64,000 bases of DNA, taken from contig CAKJVC010000010.1 of NCBI GenBank assembly GCA_918026815.1, positions 2,048,501 to 2,112,500 of the forward strand, given 5' to 3'. The notes beneath the pieces were generated by a model that worked only from the letters and a program-made list of their open reading frames with translations, was not told the DNA's origin and searched no databases. The position numbers were made by a program, and so were the translations under genes. This stretch comes from Chalara sp. BL73. Taxonomy: Eukaryota; Ascomycota; Leotiomycetes; Helotiales. The number at the start of each line of letters is the position of its first letter. The stretch's first letter is position 1. Below are positions 11,514 to 23,100 of this stretch, piece after piece.

Positions 11514-12354
11514 GATTTACTCTCATGAGTGGCAAGCCAACAAGAATCCAGCCAGGAATCGAATGGAGCAAACAGAGTATTTGGCCAAAGATATAGTGTA
11601 CGTAAAGTACATAGAGTAAAGAAGTTACTCACTAGGAGCTGAAAATATGAGGCTACCTATAGATCACGTGTAAATGCATCGTAATCAGCCAGTGAGAGTT
11701 CATCTTTATCTCACAAATCAGACCCTTGGAAATATGAAAAGTTTACCCGCACGGGCCATACGGTCCTCTCATTGGCCCAGGAGTTGCCAGGACTACGAAT
11801 TAGGAAAGGCGGATCCTCGGCTCGAACTTCTCCTCCGAGTGTGACAAGTCAAGGCAGACAGGGATCTCGATCCGTAGATCAGAGCGAAGGACTAAAAGGT
11901 TTGAACGGCTATCGATTGTTGTAACGAAGAGAACAAGCTACAGATAGAAGAAGGGAAGGGAAGCACAGGTCCAGGCGCACAGGCCTTAGACAGACGTAAA
12001 ATAGAATCAATCAACCAATCAATAATAATAATAAGTTAAATGATTCAGGTTAAAAAGCCCCTGCGTTAGAAAATCAGCTTTAAACGGTGTTTCAAATTCC
12101 CTAGTATATCCTTAAAAATGTTGATTGATAGTTGTCAAACGGTGTGATAGAAGATAATTGTATCACAGAATAGGTTGTAGAATAGGGCATATGATATTGA
12201 TTGTAGAGCTAATAGAATCAACTATCTAGAGCGAAGAAAATAGGGGTCCTGATGCCAAGAACGACTAGGCCAAACCTGGCCAATAGGGTTGGCCGTTTCA
12301 CAATAGTCTATGTATGTGCTGATGTTCGGCCTGCCAACACTAATACCCCGATAC
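11514..12354. other. Intergenic region, presumed NLR1 promoter plus repeat debris
   Basis: No coding frame recognised. The first few hundred bases upstream of 11513 should include the NLR1 promoter. A truncated family 1 LTR lies at 11840-11966 (separate entry); the rest is AT-rich and anonymous. Confidence 0.45.
11840..11966 (+). repeat. Truncated solo LTR family 1
   Basis: Starts TGTGACAAGTCAAGG and matches the first half of family 1 (GGGATCTCGATCCGTAGATC, GAGAACAAGCTACAG) as far as the purine-rich stretch, then stops before the TATA segment. An older, truncated copy. Confidence 0.75.
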
Positions 12355-12546
12355 TGTTGGTACAGGTCTTACCTTCCACGGGGCAAAAGGCGTAGCTCTA
12401 CTTTGTAGGCGGCGCTCTTGCTCTTGATGGATATGGTAATGATTGTTGTTGTATTAGGTTCTACTCTAGATTCTACAAAATGGGGGTTGTGTGGACCACA
12501 TGACCTGGTGGGTTGTATGTGGATCCGTAAACCCCTACTTCCTACA
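12355..12546 (+). repeat. Solo LTR family 0, copy 2, with target duplication
   Basis: 192-bp element starting TGTTGGT and ending CCTACA, flanked by GATAC at 12350-12354 and at 12547-12551. Near identical to 1115-1308. It interrupts a short coherent minus-strand coding frame (12547-12767). Confidence 0.82.
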
Positions 12547-12767
12547 GATACGGCTGGTATTCGATATAAGCCACGTTGGGGTCGATTTAGGGAGAGCCCA
12601 AAGCCACATTGTTGTGGGAACCAGTAGTCATTCTGCAATGCTCTCTCCAAGTCTGTGGATCTGCTGTCCGACTCTTGGTCCTTCAAAAACCTAATAGTCT
12701 TTTGAAACGATTCCTGGCCGAACTTGGGAAAAAAATGACGGTTAGGCCCAGAAAGCTTGTTTTGCAC
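12547..12767 (-). pseudogene. Gene fragment of unknown family interrupted by a solo LTR
   Basis: A minus-strand frame of about 73 codons with protein-like composition (HFFPKFGQESFQKTIRFL, DLERALQNDYWFPQQC, GFGLSLNRPQRGLYRIP) runs into the family 0 LTR at 12546. After removing the LTR and one copy of its duplication, the frame ends three codons later. I do not recognise the family. It may be the 3' end of a former gene whose 5' part is gone. Confidence 0.35.
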
Positions 12768-13076
12768 GCGGAGTTTTCTTGCCGGTTCATTGAAGGAAGG
12801 TTTCTATCTTAGTGATCGTACAGTAGCTAACGGAGGAAAATCAAACATCTTTGCTCCGAAATAAAGGTACTAATGTTAACCCTGCCCGACATGCCTACGG
12901 GAACAAATCCACTAGATTAGTAAAGGCTCTTCAACAACAAGGTGGGGGGTTGCAGGAAAAGTATATTTTCGAGATGGAGGCATATAGAAAAGGAGCTTTC
13001 TAAACAGTAGTAACGATAGCATAATAGTTCACCATAAATTTAGCTTCTAGACCCAATCCAAAGTTCAATAAGTCAT

Positions 13077-14769
13077 CTAAGCATTATCCACATGCGTTGC
13101 CGTCTGAAGCTTCTCCTCCATAGCAGCAGCCGCTCCTTCAGGATCTTCCAGTGCGTGTGGGACCAGCTGATCCCCAAACAGCTCATCCATCTGCTCCAGT
13201 GTTTTGCCTTTGGTCTCAGGGTAGAAGAAGGTATAACAAAGGGTCGCGACGATGTTGAAGGCGAAGAAGAAATAGAAGAATTTGAACCCCATTTTATCCA
13301 GAGCAATCGGGGCACATTGCGCAAATATGAGGTTCAGGCACCAGTTTGTCAGTGTCGAGAACGAGTTGCCCTTCGCTCGGATCTCGATAGGGAAGATTTC
13401 GGCGGGATATACCCATGAAATAATGCCCGTGAAGGTGAAGAAGAGGGAGAAAACGAAGTTCATGGCAACCATGGCTCGCAAAGCGTTTCCGTTCGAAGAG
13501 GGTATATCCTTAGCGACATAGTACTGGGAGAGCACGGAATTGACGAGCAAGGACAGGCCGCACCCGGCTGCTGAAATGATAAGCGGCTTCACACGCCCGA
13601 AGCGATCGAGAGCGTAGAGCCCCAATGTGCAATAAATGATTGACAGCGCACCCGAGATTCCGACAATCATCAGAGAAGTGTCTGTGTCAATCCCGAGAAT
13701 ATTATAAATGACGTTGCCATAGTAATTTATCACCTATGCCTTATTAAAACAGCAGACTCTTATAGTATAAATTGGGTTTGAGACTTACGTTAATTCCGGA
13801 GAGCTGGCCAAATGCTTGAACTCCACATCCAAGCGCCAATCGCTTTCTCCAACTAGGCTTGGATAGAAGTGAGCTCCATGTCGGTACCGAGAGTGTTTTT
13901 TCTGCCACAATTGTGTCTCTAATCTCGCGGTATTCTAAGTCGAGAAATTCTTGGTTTGAGCCATCTCCATGGAGCTTCTGTAGTACGGCCTGCGCTTCTT
14001 CGTGGCGATCTTTCTCAATCAGCCATCTGGGACTTTCTTGCAAGAACCAAATGCCAACACCCATTACGAGACCTGGAACGATCTGAAATGCCAAAGGAAA
14101 ACGCCCTACAGAAAGATTAGCATCGAAAGCGAAATCATATATATGACTATATATGGTGTTTCATTTACATTGAAAGTCACTGTTGACTTTGAAACATCCA
14201 TACCCAAGCCATTGGGCAACAAAAAAGCCCCAAGACAACATCCATTGCAGCAAACCACTCAATTTTCCACGGTCTTCGGAGGTAGCAATTTCAGACTGTA
14301 TCAGAGTTAGCCTAGCCTCTTTTCCTGATAGCTTCGATACCTACACAGTACATCGGCACAATGGCGGAAAGAAGTCCAACGGCGATACCAGCAACGAATC
14401 TTCCCGCAATCATCATGGGAATATTAACGGCCCCGGCCTGGAGGGTACAGCCGATAGTTGAGATCACCGCCCCAATAAAGACGGCCATTCGCCGACCATA
14501 CGCATCGGGGATCCATGCAACGGATAGCGCACCAAGAATGGCACCACCGGTGAATGACGAGACAATACCTCCGGTTTCAGAGGAGGTAGGCTTGCCCATG
14601 TAATCCACGAAGTAGGGCTGGACGATGGTCGAAGAAATGATGCCGCTGTCATAGCCAAAGAGGAAACCTGCCATCGCATTAGCGGCAATTTCACAGACAG
14701 CTATTATCGATATTTCTTACCTCCAATGGCTAAGAAAGCCGCGGTAGCGCCGGTAGCAATTCGTCCCAT
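13077..14769 (-). CDS. MFS sugar transporter, 490 aa, five exons
   Basis: Exons 14721-14769, 14345-14667, 14169-14295, 13789-14105 and 13077-13733 join in phase through GT-AG introns (donors GTAAGA, GTAGGT, GTAAAT, GTAAGT). The protein has the sugar porter signatures: GFLFGYDSGIISS in helix 1, DAYGRRMAVF in loop 2-3, RFVAGIAVG, WRFPLAFQ, FLQESPRWLIEKDR, FGQLSGIN, DRFGRVKPL, WVYPAEIFPIEIRAKG and PETKGKTLEQMDELF. About twelve hydrophobic segments are present. It should be a plasma-membrane proton-coupled hexose, pentose or oligosaccharide carrier. The N-terminus is short for the family but consistent. It is divergently arranged with a GH78-like gene, so a rhamnose-containing sugar is a reasonable guess for the substrate. 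Confidence 0.9.
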
Positions 14770-15783
14770 TTTGACTGAGCGAAGCAGACCAATGAAAAAG
14801 CGATGATGAGGGGCGAGGTGAATGAAAGCGAGGTTGTTAATACTCTGCGTCGTTGTAAATTCAAAGTCCTGCTCTCTTTATAAATGCGCGTCTTGAAGCG
14901 AAGACCCGAAGAATCTGTCTCGGCTTGGCTTGGAGCATGCGGCTCGGAGCCCCGGGGTCTTGCAAAGTTCAGCACTAACCAGCCACGAATTGCGAAAAAC
15001 CATGATATCGCGATTCTTTCACCCGCTTGGGGACTTGGGGTAAACTGGGGATGCATCTCCAATGAATGGGGTGGTCCTTGTTGATCTTCGTACGGCAATA
15101 CCCCGAGCTAATCTTTCACCGGCTTAGAGACTTAGAGTAGGCTGGGTAGTCCTTGTTGGTCTTCGTACGGCAATACCCCGAGTTGTTCTTTGGGACGATA
15201 ATCCCCGAAAATATCTTGGCACGATTGCGGAAGACTCGGCGTGCGGGTACAGTATTGTGGCGAAGTGCCCCTCATTACCCACAGCCACACTCACCTGCAG
15301 GTCAACATAGTTAGGAATGGGAATGGCCAAGACTAGTGGCAGTATCCATTATCGGTGAGTTAGATAACGGCTAAGACATTTAGGGCCGATTTTGACATAG
15401 ATGAGCTGTGACCGGTGAAAAAGTTTCTGCTTTGATGGTGCAATTTTTTGGGGGGAGGGCAGGGGTTACGGCAGTTGTAACCACGCCAAGACACGGGCCC
15501 GAGATTCTCAGCCGCAGAGATGAACCTGGCGTTTGAATCCAGGTGCTAACCCTTACATGACTCGTGGGAGGTGGAGCATATCGCTGGAGCAGAGACCGAG
15601 TATTTTGTATGCGATCATCAGTAATACTTACTGTTGTATGTACACCACCCTGTAACTTTTTGTGGTCCACGAAATATTGAAGAGATTGGTGTTTAATTCG
15701 ATCTTAGCTCTTGGCATCAACTTGAGCTTTATAGAAGTTGCCGGATAACATCTCGTCCTCTGTATTAGCTCGAAGTTGTAAAA
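14770..15783. promoter_or_regulatory. Divergent intergenic region with a direct repeat
   Basis: About 1 kb separates the transporter and rhamnosidase-like starts and should hold both promoters. It contains a diverged direct repeat: CTTCGTACGGCAATACCCCG occurs at about 15087-15106 and again at about 15162-15181, each preceded by a related block beginning CTTTCACC (near 15017 and 15114). GC-rich CCCCGAG and CCCCGGGG words occur nearby. This could be a duplicated upstream activating region, which is inference only. No coding sequence seen. Confidence 0.4.
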
Positions 15784-17403
15784 ATGGCAACTACGGTCGA
15801 AGTACCTGAAAACCAAAAGGTTGAAAAACTCTTGAAGACTAACGTCAATGAACATTTTGCCCTCAAGGCTGGTTCATTGATACCGACGCTTCAAAAATGG
15901 ATCAAGCACCCAGTGTCAGTTATCAAGTTTGAGCCAGATCATTCTTCATTCTTTAAATGTAGCTCTGCTCAAACTCATACCGTCGAGGAATTGTCGTCCA
16001 TCTCTTACGGCAAAGGAGATCAATTTATCCTAGAGTTCGGCACTCACCAAGTTGGCTACCTATCCTTCTACCTTGGAGTTGACGGTGTTAATGTTGACGC
16101 CCCAGCTCGTCTGCGCCTCACATTCGGGGAAATACCTTACGATGTGAATGAAGAACTGCATCCATGTAATACATGGATCAGCACGAGCTGGCTGCCCGAC
16201 GAGGTAATTAACGTAGATTGGCTACCCACCAAGGTCGACATGCCACGACGCTACTCTTTCCGCTATGTGAAAATCGAGATCGTAGATACGTCTCCGAAAT
16301 ACAAGATTCGGTTCCAAGATGTCAAGGTTACAGCGGTGAGCTCGGTTTCCCCGGCGATTGCCGATGCCGTACCTTCCTTAAGCATAAACGACAAGGAACT
16401 CCAAAGTATTGATCGGATCAGCCAACTTACTCTGCGGAACTGCATGCACACTGTTTTCGAGGATGGACCGAGGCGAGATAGAAGGCTATGGCTCGGTGAC
16501 CTTCGGCTACAGGCCCTCACGAATTACTGCACATTCAAACACTACAATCTTGTCAAGAGATGCCTCTATATGTTCGCCGCTCTCCCGCGCGAAGACGGCT
16601 CGCTGCCCGCATGCGTATTCGAAAAACCTAAACTCGCCCCGGCGTCGGATTATATCATTGACTACGATGCGCTCTTTGGCCCTACCGTGTATGATTACGT
16701 CGTCGCGTCGAAAGATTTAGAAACCGGTGTCGAGCTCTGGCCAACCATCCTCGGCAGCATGCGGGCGGCGCTTGCGCACATTAACCCTGAAGGTCGATTC
16801 GTGTCTGCCGCGAGCTCGGCATGGAAGTTCCTAGATTGGTCGGAGGGTCTGGATACCGATGCGGGCATGCACGGTCTTGTTTTGTTCTGCTGTAAACAGA
16901 TCAATAAATTGGCGGCCTTGCTGTCGAAACCTCCACCATTTGGTGATACCGTAGCCCGAATGTCTGTGGCGGTTATGCACTTTTATGATGAGTCGCAGAA
17001 AGTTTTCATCTCTGGGCCCGACAAACAGATCTCGTGGTCGAGCCAGGCCTGGCTTGCGCTCAGCGACTCAATCAATCCTGAAATCTCTCTGCAGGCTATC
17101 AAGAATGCGATGTCCGATCCAAAGGCTGTGAAGCCGCTCACGCCATACGCTTATCATCACGTCGCAGAAGCTCTGGCTAGGTGTGGAGGCGAATTGGAGA
17201 GCTTGAGGCTAATAAGAAGCTATTGGGGTGGGATGGTCAGAGCTGGCGCAGATACATTTTGGGAGTGTTTTGATGAAGGGGATAGCAGGAAAAGCCCTTA
17301 TGGAGACTGCCATAACAATAGCTATTGCCATGCGTGGAGTTGTACACCGAGTTATCTTTTGAGGGTTGTGCTTAGGGAGTATCTTGAAGGGCAGCAGAAG
17401 TAA
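15784..17403 (+). CDS. GH78-like alpha-L-rhamnosidase family protein, 539 aa
   Basis: One intronless frame from the ATG at 15784. An N-terminal beta-rich region (FILEFGTHQVGYLSFYLGV, RYSFRYVKIEI) precedes a six-hairpin (alpha/alpha)6 domain. The segment EDGPRRDRRLWLGDLRLQA matches the GH78 signature that carries the general acid, and the C-terminal TFWECFDEGDS and HAWSCTPSYLL match the conserved end of the catalytic domain. No signal peptide is visible, so the enzyme is probably intracellular and would act on imported rhamnosides. It is shorter than many GH78 enzymes (700-1000 aa) and lacks carbohydrate-binding modules. Its divergent partner is a sugar transporter, which supports a small catabolic module. 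Confidence 0.82.
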   Translation: MATTVEVPENQKVEKLLKTNVNEHFALKAGSLIPTLQKWIKHPVSVIKFEPDHSSFFKCSSAQTHTVEELSSISYGKGDQFILEFGTHQVGYLSFYLGVDGVNVDAPARLRLTFGEIPYDVNEELHPCNTWISTSWLPDEVINVDWLPTKVDMPRRYSFRYVKIEIVDTSPKYKIRFQDVKVTAVSSVSPAIADAVPSLSINDKELQSIDRISQLTLRNCMHTVFEDGPRRDRRLWLGDLRLQALTNYCTFKHYNLVKRCLYMFAALPREDGSLPACVFEKPKLAPASDYIIDYDALFGPTVYDYVVASKDLETGVELWPTILGSMRAALAHINPEGRFVSAASSAWKFLDWSEGLDTDAGMHGLVLFCCKQINKLAALLSKPPPFGDTVARMSVAVMHFYDESQKVFISGPDKQISWSSQAWLALSDSINPEISLQAIKNAMSDPKAVKPLTPYAYHHVAEALARCGGELESLRLIRSYWGGMVRAGADTFWECFDEGDSRKSPYGDCHNNSYCHAWSCTPSYLLRVVLREYLEGQQK

Positions 17404-17567
17404 TGAAATTTTGTGAATGTAGCATCCGGTTTTTTTTTTCGTATGCAATTGAGAACAACAAGGATTCAATGACGAATCCAAGAAATGACATTGAAGTTTT
17501 TGTGGATGTTGAAAAGTTAGTTCACAGGGAAAACTACTGTAAAATTGCGTTACATTATACCCATAAC

Positions 17568-17805
17568 TGTAACAAGTCAAGGCGAACAGGGATCTTAATC
17601 CGTGGATCTCAGGTAGAAGGACTCAAAGGTGTGGACGACTATCAATTGTTATAACGAAGAGAGCAAGCTACAGATAGAAGAAGGGAAGGAAGGCAGCGCA
17701 TTATATACAAGGGACTGGCCAGGGGCCAGTGTAAGCGAGTGGGCTTTGTGGTGTCAGGGGCCGGGACCTAGGGGCTCTAAGCGAGATATGGCCAGGTCCG
17801 TGACA
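17568..17805 (+). repeat. Solo LTR family 1
   Basis: Starts TGTAACAAGTCAAGG and ends GGTCCGTGACA, 238 bp, with the central ATTATATACAAGGG TATA segment. Flanks ATAAC and CCAGT show no target duplication. It lies 165 bp downstream of the rhamnosidase-like gene. Confidence 0.8.
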
Positions 17806-18591
17806 CCAGTCTTACGAATACGGAAAACATTGCTATATCAGCGTCGCAAAATCTTGCTATTTCATATCCCTTGTTCATTAGAGTGTCTTCTCATCTGCTC
17901 AGCACTCTACTACTTCTTCTTGAAACTTTGACCATAGCTGTTCAAAAAGCTTTTGATTGTATACATAAACTAACTGTGGGATCACTCTACCCGTGGCAAC
18001 ACCACGTAATAACTACGTAGTTGCCTGTTGGGTTGAATGTGATCTGATTGTTGAAGACTGAATGAAGGGATGAGGATATGCCTCACATCTGAGTCATGTG
18101 ATAGAGTCACATGACCCCCCCCAAGTCAGTAACTAATCTATACTAGAAATATTGATACAAACACTAACTGAGGCATCTTTTTTATAATATTTCGAGTCGG
18201 CAAACTTCCCGAGCTTGTGAATTCACATAACCGTATATCCGATTAACCTTATAAGCTTGCAACAGGCAACTCTTTACATCTACCTTACTAAACTGCACCG
18301 CCACTGGGGAGATCACCAGTTCTTGCCGACGAGGGCGTGACAGGAGCGGATCGGTCTCCTCCCTGTAAGTGGTGGCAACATCCAGTATCAAATCACCTGT
18401 ATTGCCGTTAGATATCGCCTGTAACCATGCTTTCGCATCTCAACCCATTCCGCGTTTGCACTAGCCTACAATTCTATGAAATAGAGAAGCATCGGATCCT
18501 TCAAGCAAAGGCTGAGCGCGGATCACTTATCGGAAGTGATCTTCCAGCCGCGATGTCACTAAAATTTAATACCTGTATAGAGTGCTGCGCA
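17806..18591. other. Intergenic, no gene seen
   Basis: AT-rich, with no coherent long frame or repeat copy recognised, and a short C-run at about 18115-18121. Confidence 0.4.
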
Positions 18592-19550
18592 TCACATGCG
18601 CCTTTTTTTTCGTAAGACTTGCTCCAAGCCATTTATCCCTTTCGTTATCCTACATAAAAGCAACACAAGCCCGAATAATGGAGAGGGCACGGCGTTGCCT
18701 CTCCTACGATCTATGGCCCTGGCGTTGCGCCAGGTGGACAACGGGTAATACCAGAACAAACCTAGCCGTACGAAAGAGACCACACCTACACTTCCCACAA
18801 CAGCAACCACCGCGACTAAGGCAAATTCATATAAGACACCTTGAAAATGCGCCATTATCTTGCAATATGTGTGTTGCAAGTCCAACCTGTAGCACAAACA
18901 GGAGAACTAAAAGAACGGCAAATATAGCTAGCATCCATTTGAAATGGCGCTCAAAGAATGCATTATGCCAGGTTGATCCAGCCCTATATCCCCGAATAAA
19001 ACTTTTCATGGAATATGCAGGTGGGATGAGTCTGTAGATGGCGCTGAATCGGCTCAACCGCGATTTCCCATACTTGTATCGTTTATTGACATCGCTCAAA
19101 GTCTCGATACTGATATTGTCGAGAAATGCTCCAAGAAACTCAACTCAGTTTGGCTATTCGATATTCCTTGATACCAGCCCAGGTTTTTTTTCGCAATGTC
19201 GAGATCGCTTTTATGGCGCACTAGCCATGCATGGGAAAGGAACAAGCCGCATGCAGACTCGCGTAACTCTTGATCTGAGCATAGATTGTCCTTCCGATAG
19301 TCACAATCAAGAAGGACGTCAGGTAGCGGCTTGATGGAGATTTGAGCTTCAAACCAGACGGGATGCTCGTTTAGGTCTTCGCTGATTAAGATACTACGGC
19401 CAACAAGCTTTTGTCTATACAGAGGCTGGGCCGTGTTTGGAAGACCGGCGAGCCAAAGGTGCTGATGGATATTGCTGAGTCTCGGTGTTTTCAAGTCAAG
19501 GGCTAGGTAGGTGCAAGTGTCCCTGTTTGATCGTAAGTATTTGTCCTTTT
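18592..19550 (-). pseudogene. DUF6601-family membrane protein pseudogene
   Basis: Minus-strand frames in succession reproduce a DUF6601 protein: SNIHQHLWLAGLP, IKPLPDVLLDCDY and SACGLFLSHAWLV (frame of 19096-19494), then NKRYKYGKSRLSRFSAIYRL and the membrane-proximal FKWMLAIFAVLLVLL (frame of 18827-19160), then a last hydrophobic segment (18592-18850). The first switch falls at a run of eight A at about 19184-19191; one extra A would restore the family sequence, but a TAG and a TGA follow where the family has Trp. A second frameshift lies near 18845. At least two frameshifts and two nonsense changes mean it is dead. The family is a fungus-specific membrane protein of unknown function. Confidence 0.72.
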
Positions 19551-20151
19551 CAAAAGTAAGCTTCGCGTGTTGAGGCCGTCAAAAGGTTTGTCTTTGGTAT
19601 CGGCGGGTAAGTTTTTCTAAAGCTAGGCCCCTACGAAAAGTGTTATTCTAAGGCTTTGATATTTTCTCTTGATTCACTCACAGTATTCTCCGCCTATCCG
19701 TTGAAAATAGTCCTGGTGGTAATATCCCGCTTGTTCAATCGATAGAACAGGTTACACGGCCGACGATTGGGGGATTCCTGCAGCTACGGTGCTCTGCAGT
19801 GGGAGGGAGGGTTTGGGGGTTATTAGCGACCTGCTGATGCCTTCAGCCGTATACGTGGCGTGCTCCCCTTTATGTAGATGCGACGCTTTGGTCATATGTC
19901 AACGTATTCGATAAATGGACTATGCTCAGCTTTTTTGGACAGAAAGTGTACTGCGTGAGAGGCTGAGGCTAGGCAGGCGCTTATGTGCCTCAGCCACGAC
20001 ATCTTACAGCGTTGTGAGTGGACGCCGGGGTTATGCGCTGATTTTATAAAGTGGGCTAGCAGCCCCGAAAACCCCTGCTTTCCTTTTACCTGCCTCAATT
20101 TCTCAAAACTGTTTTCAGTCTCTAAATCTCTATGACCAGCGAAGCAGCATT
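19551..20151. promoter_or_regulatory. NLR2 upstream region
   Basis: About 600 bp without a coding frame. It should contain the NLR2 promoter and leader. A pyrimidine-rich stretch near 20090-20130 precedes the start codon, as often seen near fungal transcription starts. No defined element is visible. Confidence 0.35.
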
Positions 20152-23100
20152 ATGCAAATCGATCGTCACCAAAATTTCAGGTTACGAGGAATACCACATG
20201 AATATCAAAGCAGGGCCGATGTCCGTGAACTTGTCAAGAGCACCCTTTCTATCGAACCTGGCGAGAGCGTTGCGGTTCATTCACTTGCCATCAGCCCTGT
20301 GGAGGACAACAGCAAAGTCGCAACCCTGAGCTTTCATACTCTCCCGGACAGTTTGTCCAATGGTTCCAGAAATGAATGGGTATTCAACCTACCGGCGGAT
20401 GAGACCCCAGGTGGGGACGATTTTGGCCGGAGGATATCTCTTGTATTCGATACTCACTTCTCGGGTTTCACGCCTCTCCAACACACTAAAGATGATGACT
20501 GTCATATCGAGTGAGTCAGCAAAGCACTTGTGACGATAGATACGACATTAACATGTGTATTCAGTGTGATCGCAATATCTGGGCTTGGCGGGCACGCTTT
20601 TGGTTCTTTCAAAGAAAGACAGGGGTCGTTCATGTGGCTCCGTGATGCTCTTCCTTTAGATATTCCTGGCGCAAGGATTCTAATCTATGGGTATGACACT
20701 CGGCTTATTCGGAGCAGTTCATTTCAGAACTTGACAGACTTGGGCAAAGCCTTTCAAATTGACATGAAAGGCATTCGGGTTAGTATAATTGCTTTTTTCC
20801 TATTCGGATTGCCTCTAGCTAACCTAATGTCCAGGAATTCAATCAATCTCGTCCTATAGTTTTCATTGGACATAGCCTGGGGGGGCTTGTTATTAAAGAG
20901 GTATGCGCTAGCACCACAAAGAATGATAAGGCAATATCTGTGCCACATGCTTACAATTTGAGTTGCAGGCTATAGTCAAGTTGGAAGAGGAAATAGACGA
21001 AGAAAATGCATTAATACTAAATTCTATTTCCGGATTCTTATTCTTTGGCGTCCCTCACGAAGGGATGGCTATTGAATCGCTCGTTCCTTTGGTTCAAGAC
21101 AACCCCAACCGGAATCTTCTTGAGTCTCTCAACAAAAACTCAGCGCTTCTTCGACGGCTCGGAAAAGAGTTCAACAACGCATTTGGCGCAAAATGTCCTC
21201 AAATTGTCTCGTTCTACGAAACGGAGAGATCCCCCACTGCAGTGGAGGTGAGCGGCTGAGCCTGATATTGCTGTCCTGAAATATTGCTAACATCTTATTC
21301 AGATAGAAAATGGCAAGTGGGAACTCTCCGGACCTCTCAAAGTCTTGGTCGACGTCTCATCCGCGACATGCGGCAGCAAGCACCAAAATCCAATTAACCG
21401 TAATCATTCCGAGATGGTGAAATATAGCAACCAATACGACGTGCTTTACACACGCGTTAGAATTGTTCTACGGCAACTAATAAGCATGCCACAAAGCAAG
21501 TCTGTTGTTGGAAGCATGGAAATTGGACATAGTTGTACGTAGCTAGGCTTAAATCTACAGCTATATAATATAATAACGGCTTCCCAGCATCAGTGCTGCT
21601 TTCAGACGAGAACATTGGTTTGTAGCTCGAGAATAACTCTCCATTAAACTACTGATTCGGTATAGAGTGTCTTAGGTCACTTTCATTTCGAGAACAAGAG
21701 TACAGGTACAACAGCATTCATTCCGCAAAGGACACCTGTGAGTGGCTTTTCGAGGATTTGCAGTACCAAGCTTGGATGAATAAGCCACGGGGGCTGTTTT
21801 GGATCAAAGGGAATCCTGGGGCCGGTAAGTCCGTTCTCATGAAGTTCGCCGTTACAATGATGGATCGCGGAAAGCCTAGAGAGCTAGTTCTGTCTTTTTT
21901 CATTCACGGTCGGGGAACGATTCTACAAAAGACACCACTGGGTGTATTTCGTGCATTGTTGAACTCCATGCTCAAATCTTTTCCGGAGTACCTATTTCAG
22001 CTCACAAAGCAGTTTGAGGACCGAGAAAGGCGGTTCGGGTCTTACCAGATGAATAGATGGGACTGGGCCGATATAGAACTTCAAGAATTTATGTCCGAAG
22101 TGCTGACCAAAGGAACGAAAAATCAGCCTGTAGTCATTTTTGTCGACGCACTTGACGAGTGCGGCAAAGACTTCGCCAAAGGCTTGTTAACATACTTCAA
22201 AAACCTTATGAAAGACGTTGAGCGCGAAGAAGCGCAGGTTAAGATATGTTTTTCTTCTAGGCATTATCCAATACTTGGCCTTGACACTATCCCAACGATC
22301 TCTGTAGAAGAACAAAATGATAAAGACATCCGATTGGTTATTCAGGAGCGACTAAAGGAAATTCAACCTAAAGCGAAGCGTTTGCAGATCCAGAAAGAGA
22401 TCTTGTTGAAAGCTCAAGGAGGATTTCAATGGGCAGTATTGGTTACTGCTATGGTGATTGATGGGAACGCAACTGGAACTAAAGTGGAGAAGCTGCACGA
22501 AAAGCTCGTGTCTACCCCAGAAGCTCTTGACGAGCTATACACCGAGATTTTGAGCGGCGTTACTGAAGCCGAGAATTATCAGATGACCAAGTTGTTCCAG
22601 TGGGTTTTATTTGCTGAGCGACCATTGTCTTCGCAAGAGCTTCGGGAGGCGCTTGCTACCGATAAGGACATGACCTGCACTACTGTCTCCGAACTCAGAA
22701 GCCACGACAGTTGGGTCGATACTTTAGGCCAATTCGAGAGACACATCAAACATATTTCTAGAGGCTTGGTGGAATTCCAAACCCGTGAGATTTGGGAGTT
22801 ATACGAACCTGGCGGAGAAGACTGGGACCGGGAGGCTCAGTTCGTCCACCAATCAGTTGCCGATTATATGCTTAAGAAATTTCTTAATCACGTCGGACAT
22901 TATCGGTATGCTTCTCAATCCCAATTCGGAGTCGGGCACTTTGAAATATCGAGATCTTGTGTCAGATACTTAACATTGAAGGAGGTGTTGGATGGAGCTC
23001 GGCTGCCTCGCGGCACACTCTCAGCGAGATTTCCATTGGTACCATATATAGTGCGGTTTTTATTCCGCCATATTCAGGAGGTGGAATGGGAAGGAATCGC

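Noticed and set aside
15500..15590. tRNA-like segment with CCTGG...TTTGAATCC...CCAGG
   Set aside because: Loop length and missing D-arm, anticodon arm and acceptor pairing rule out a tRNA.
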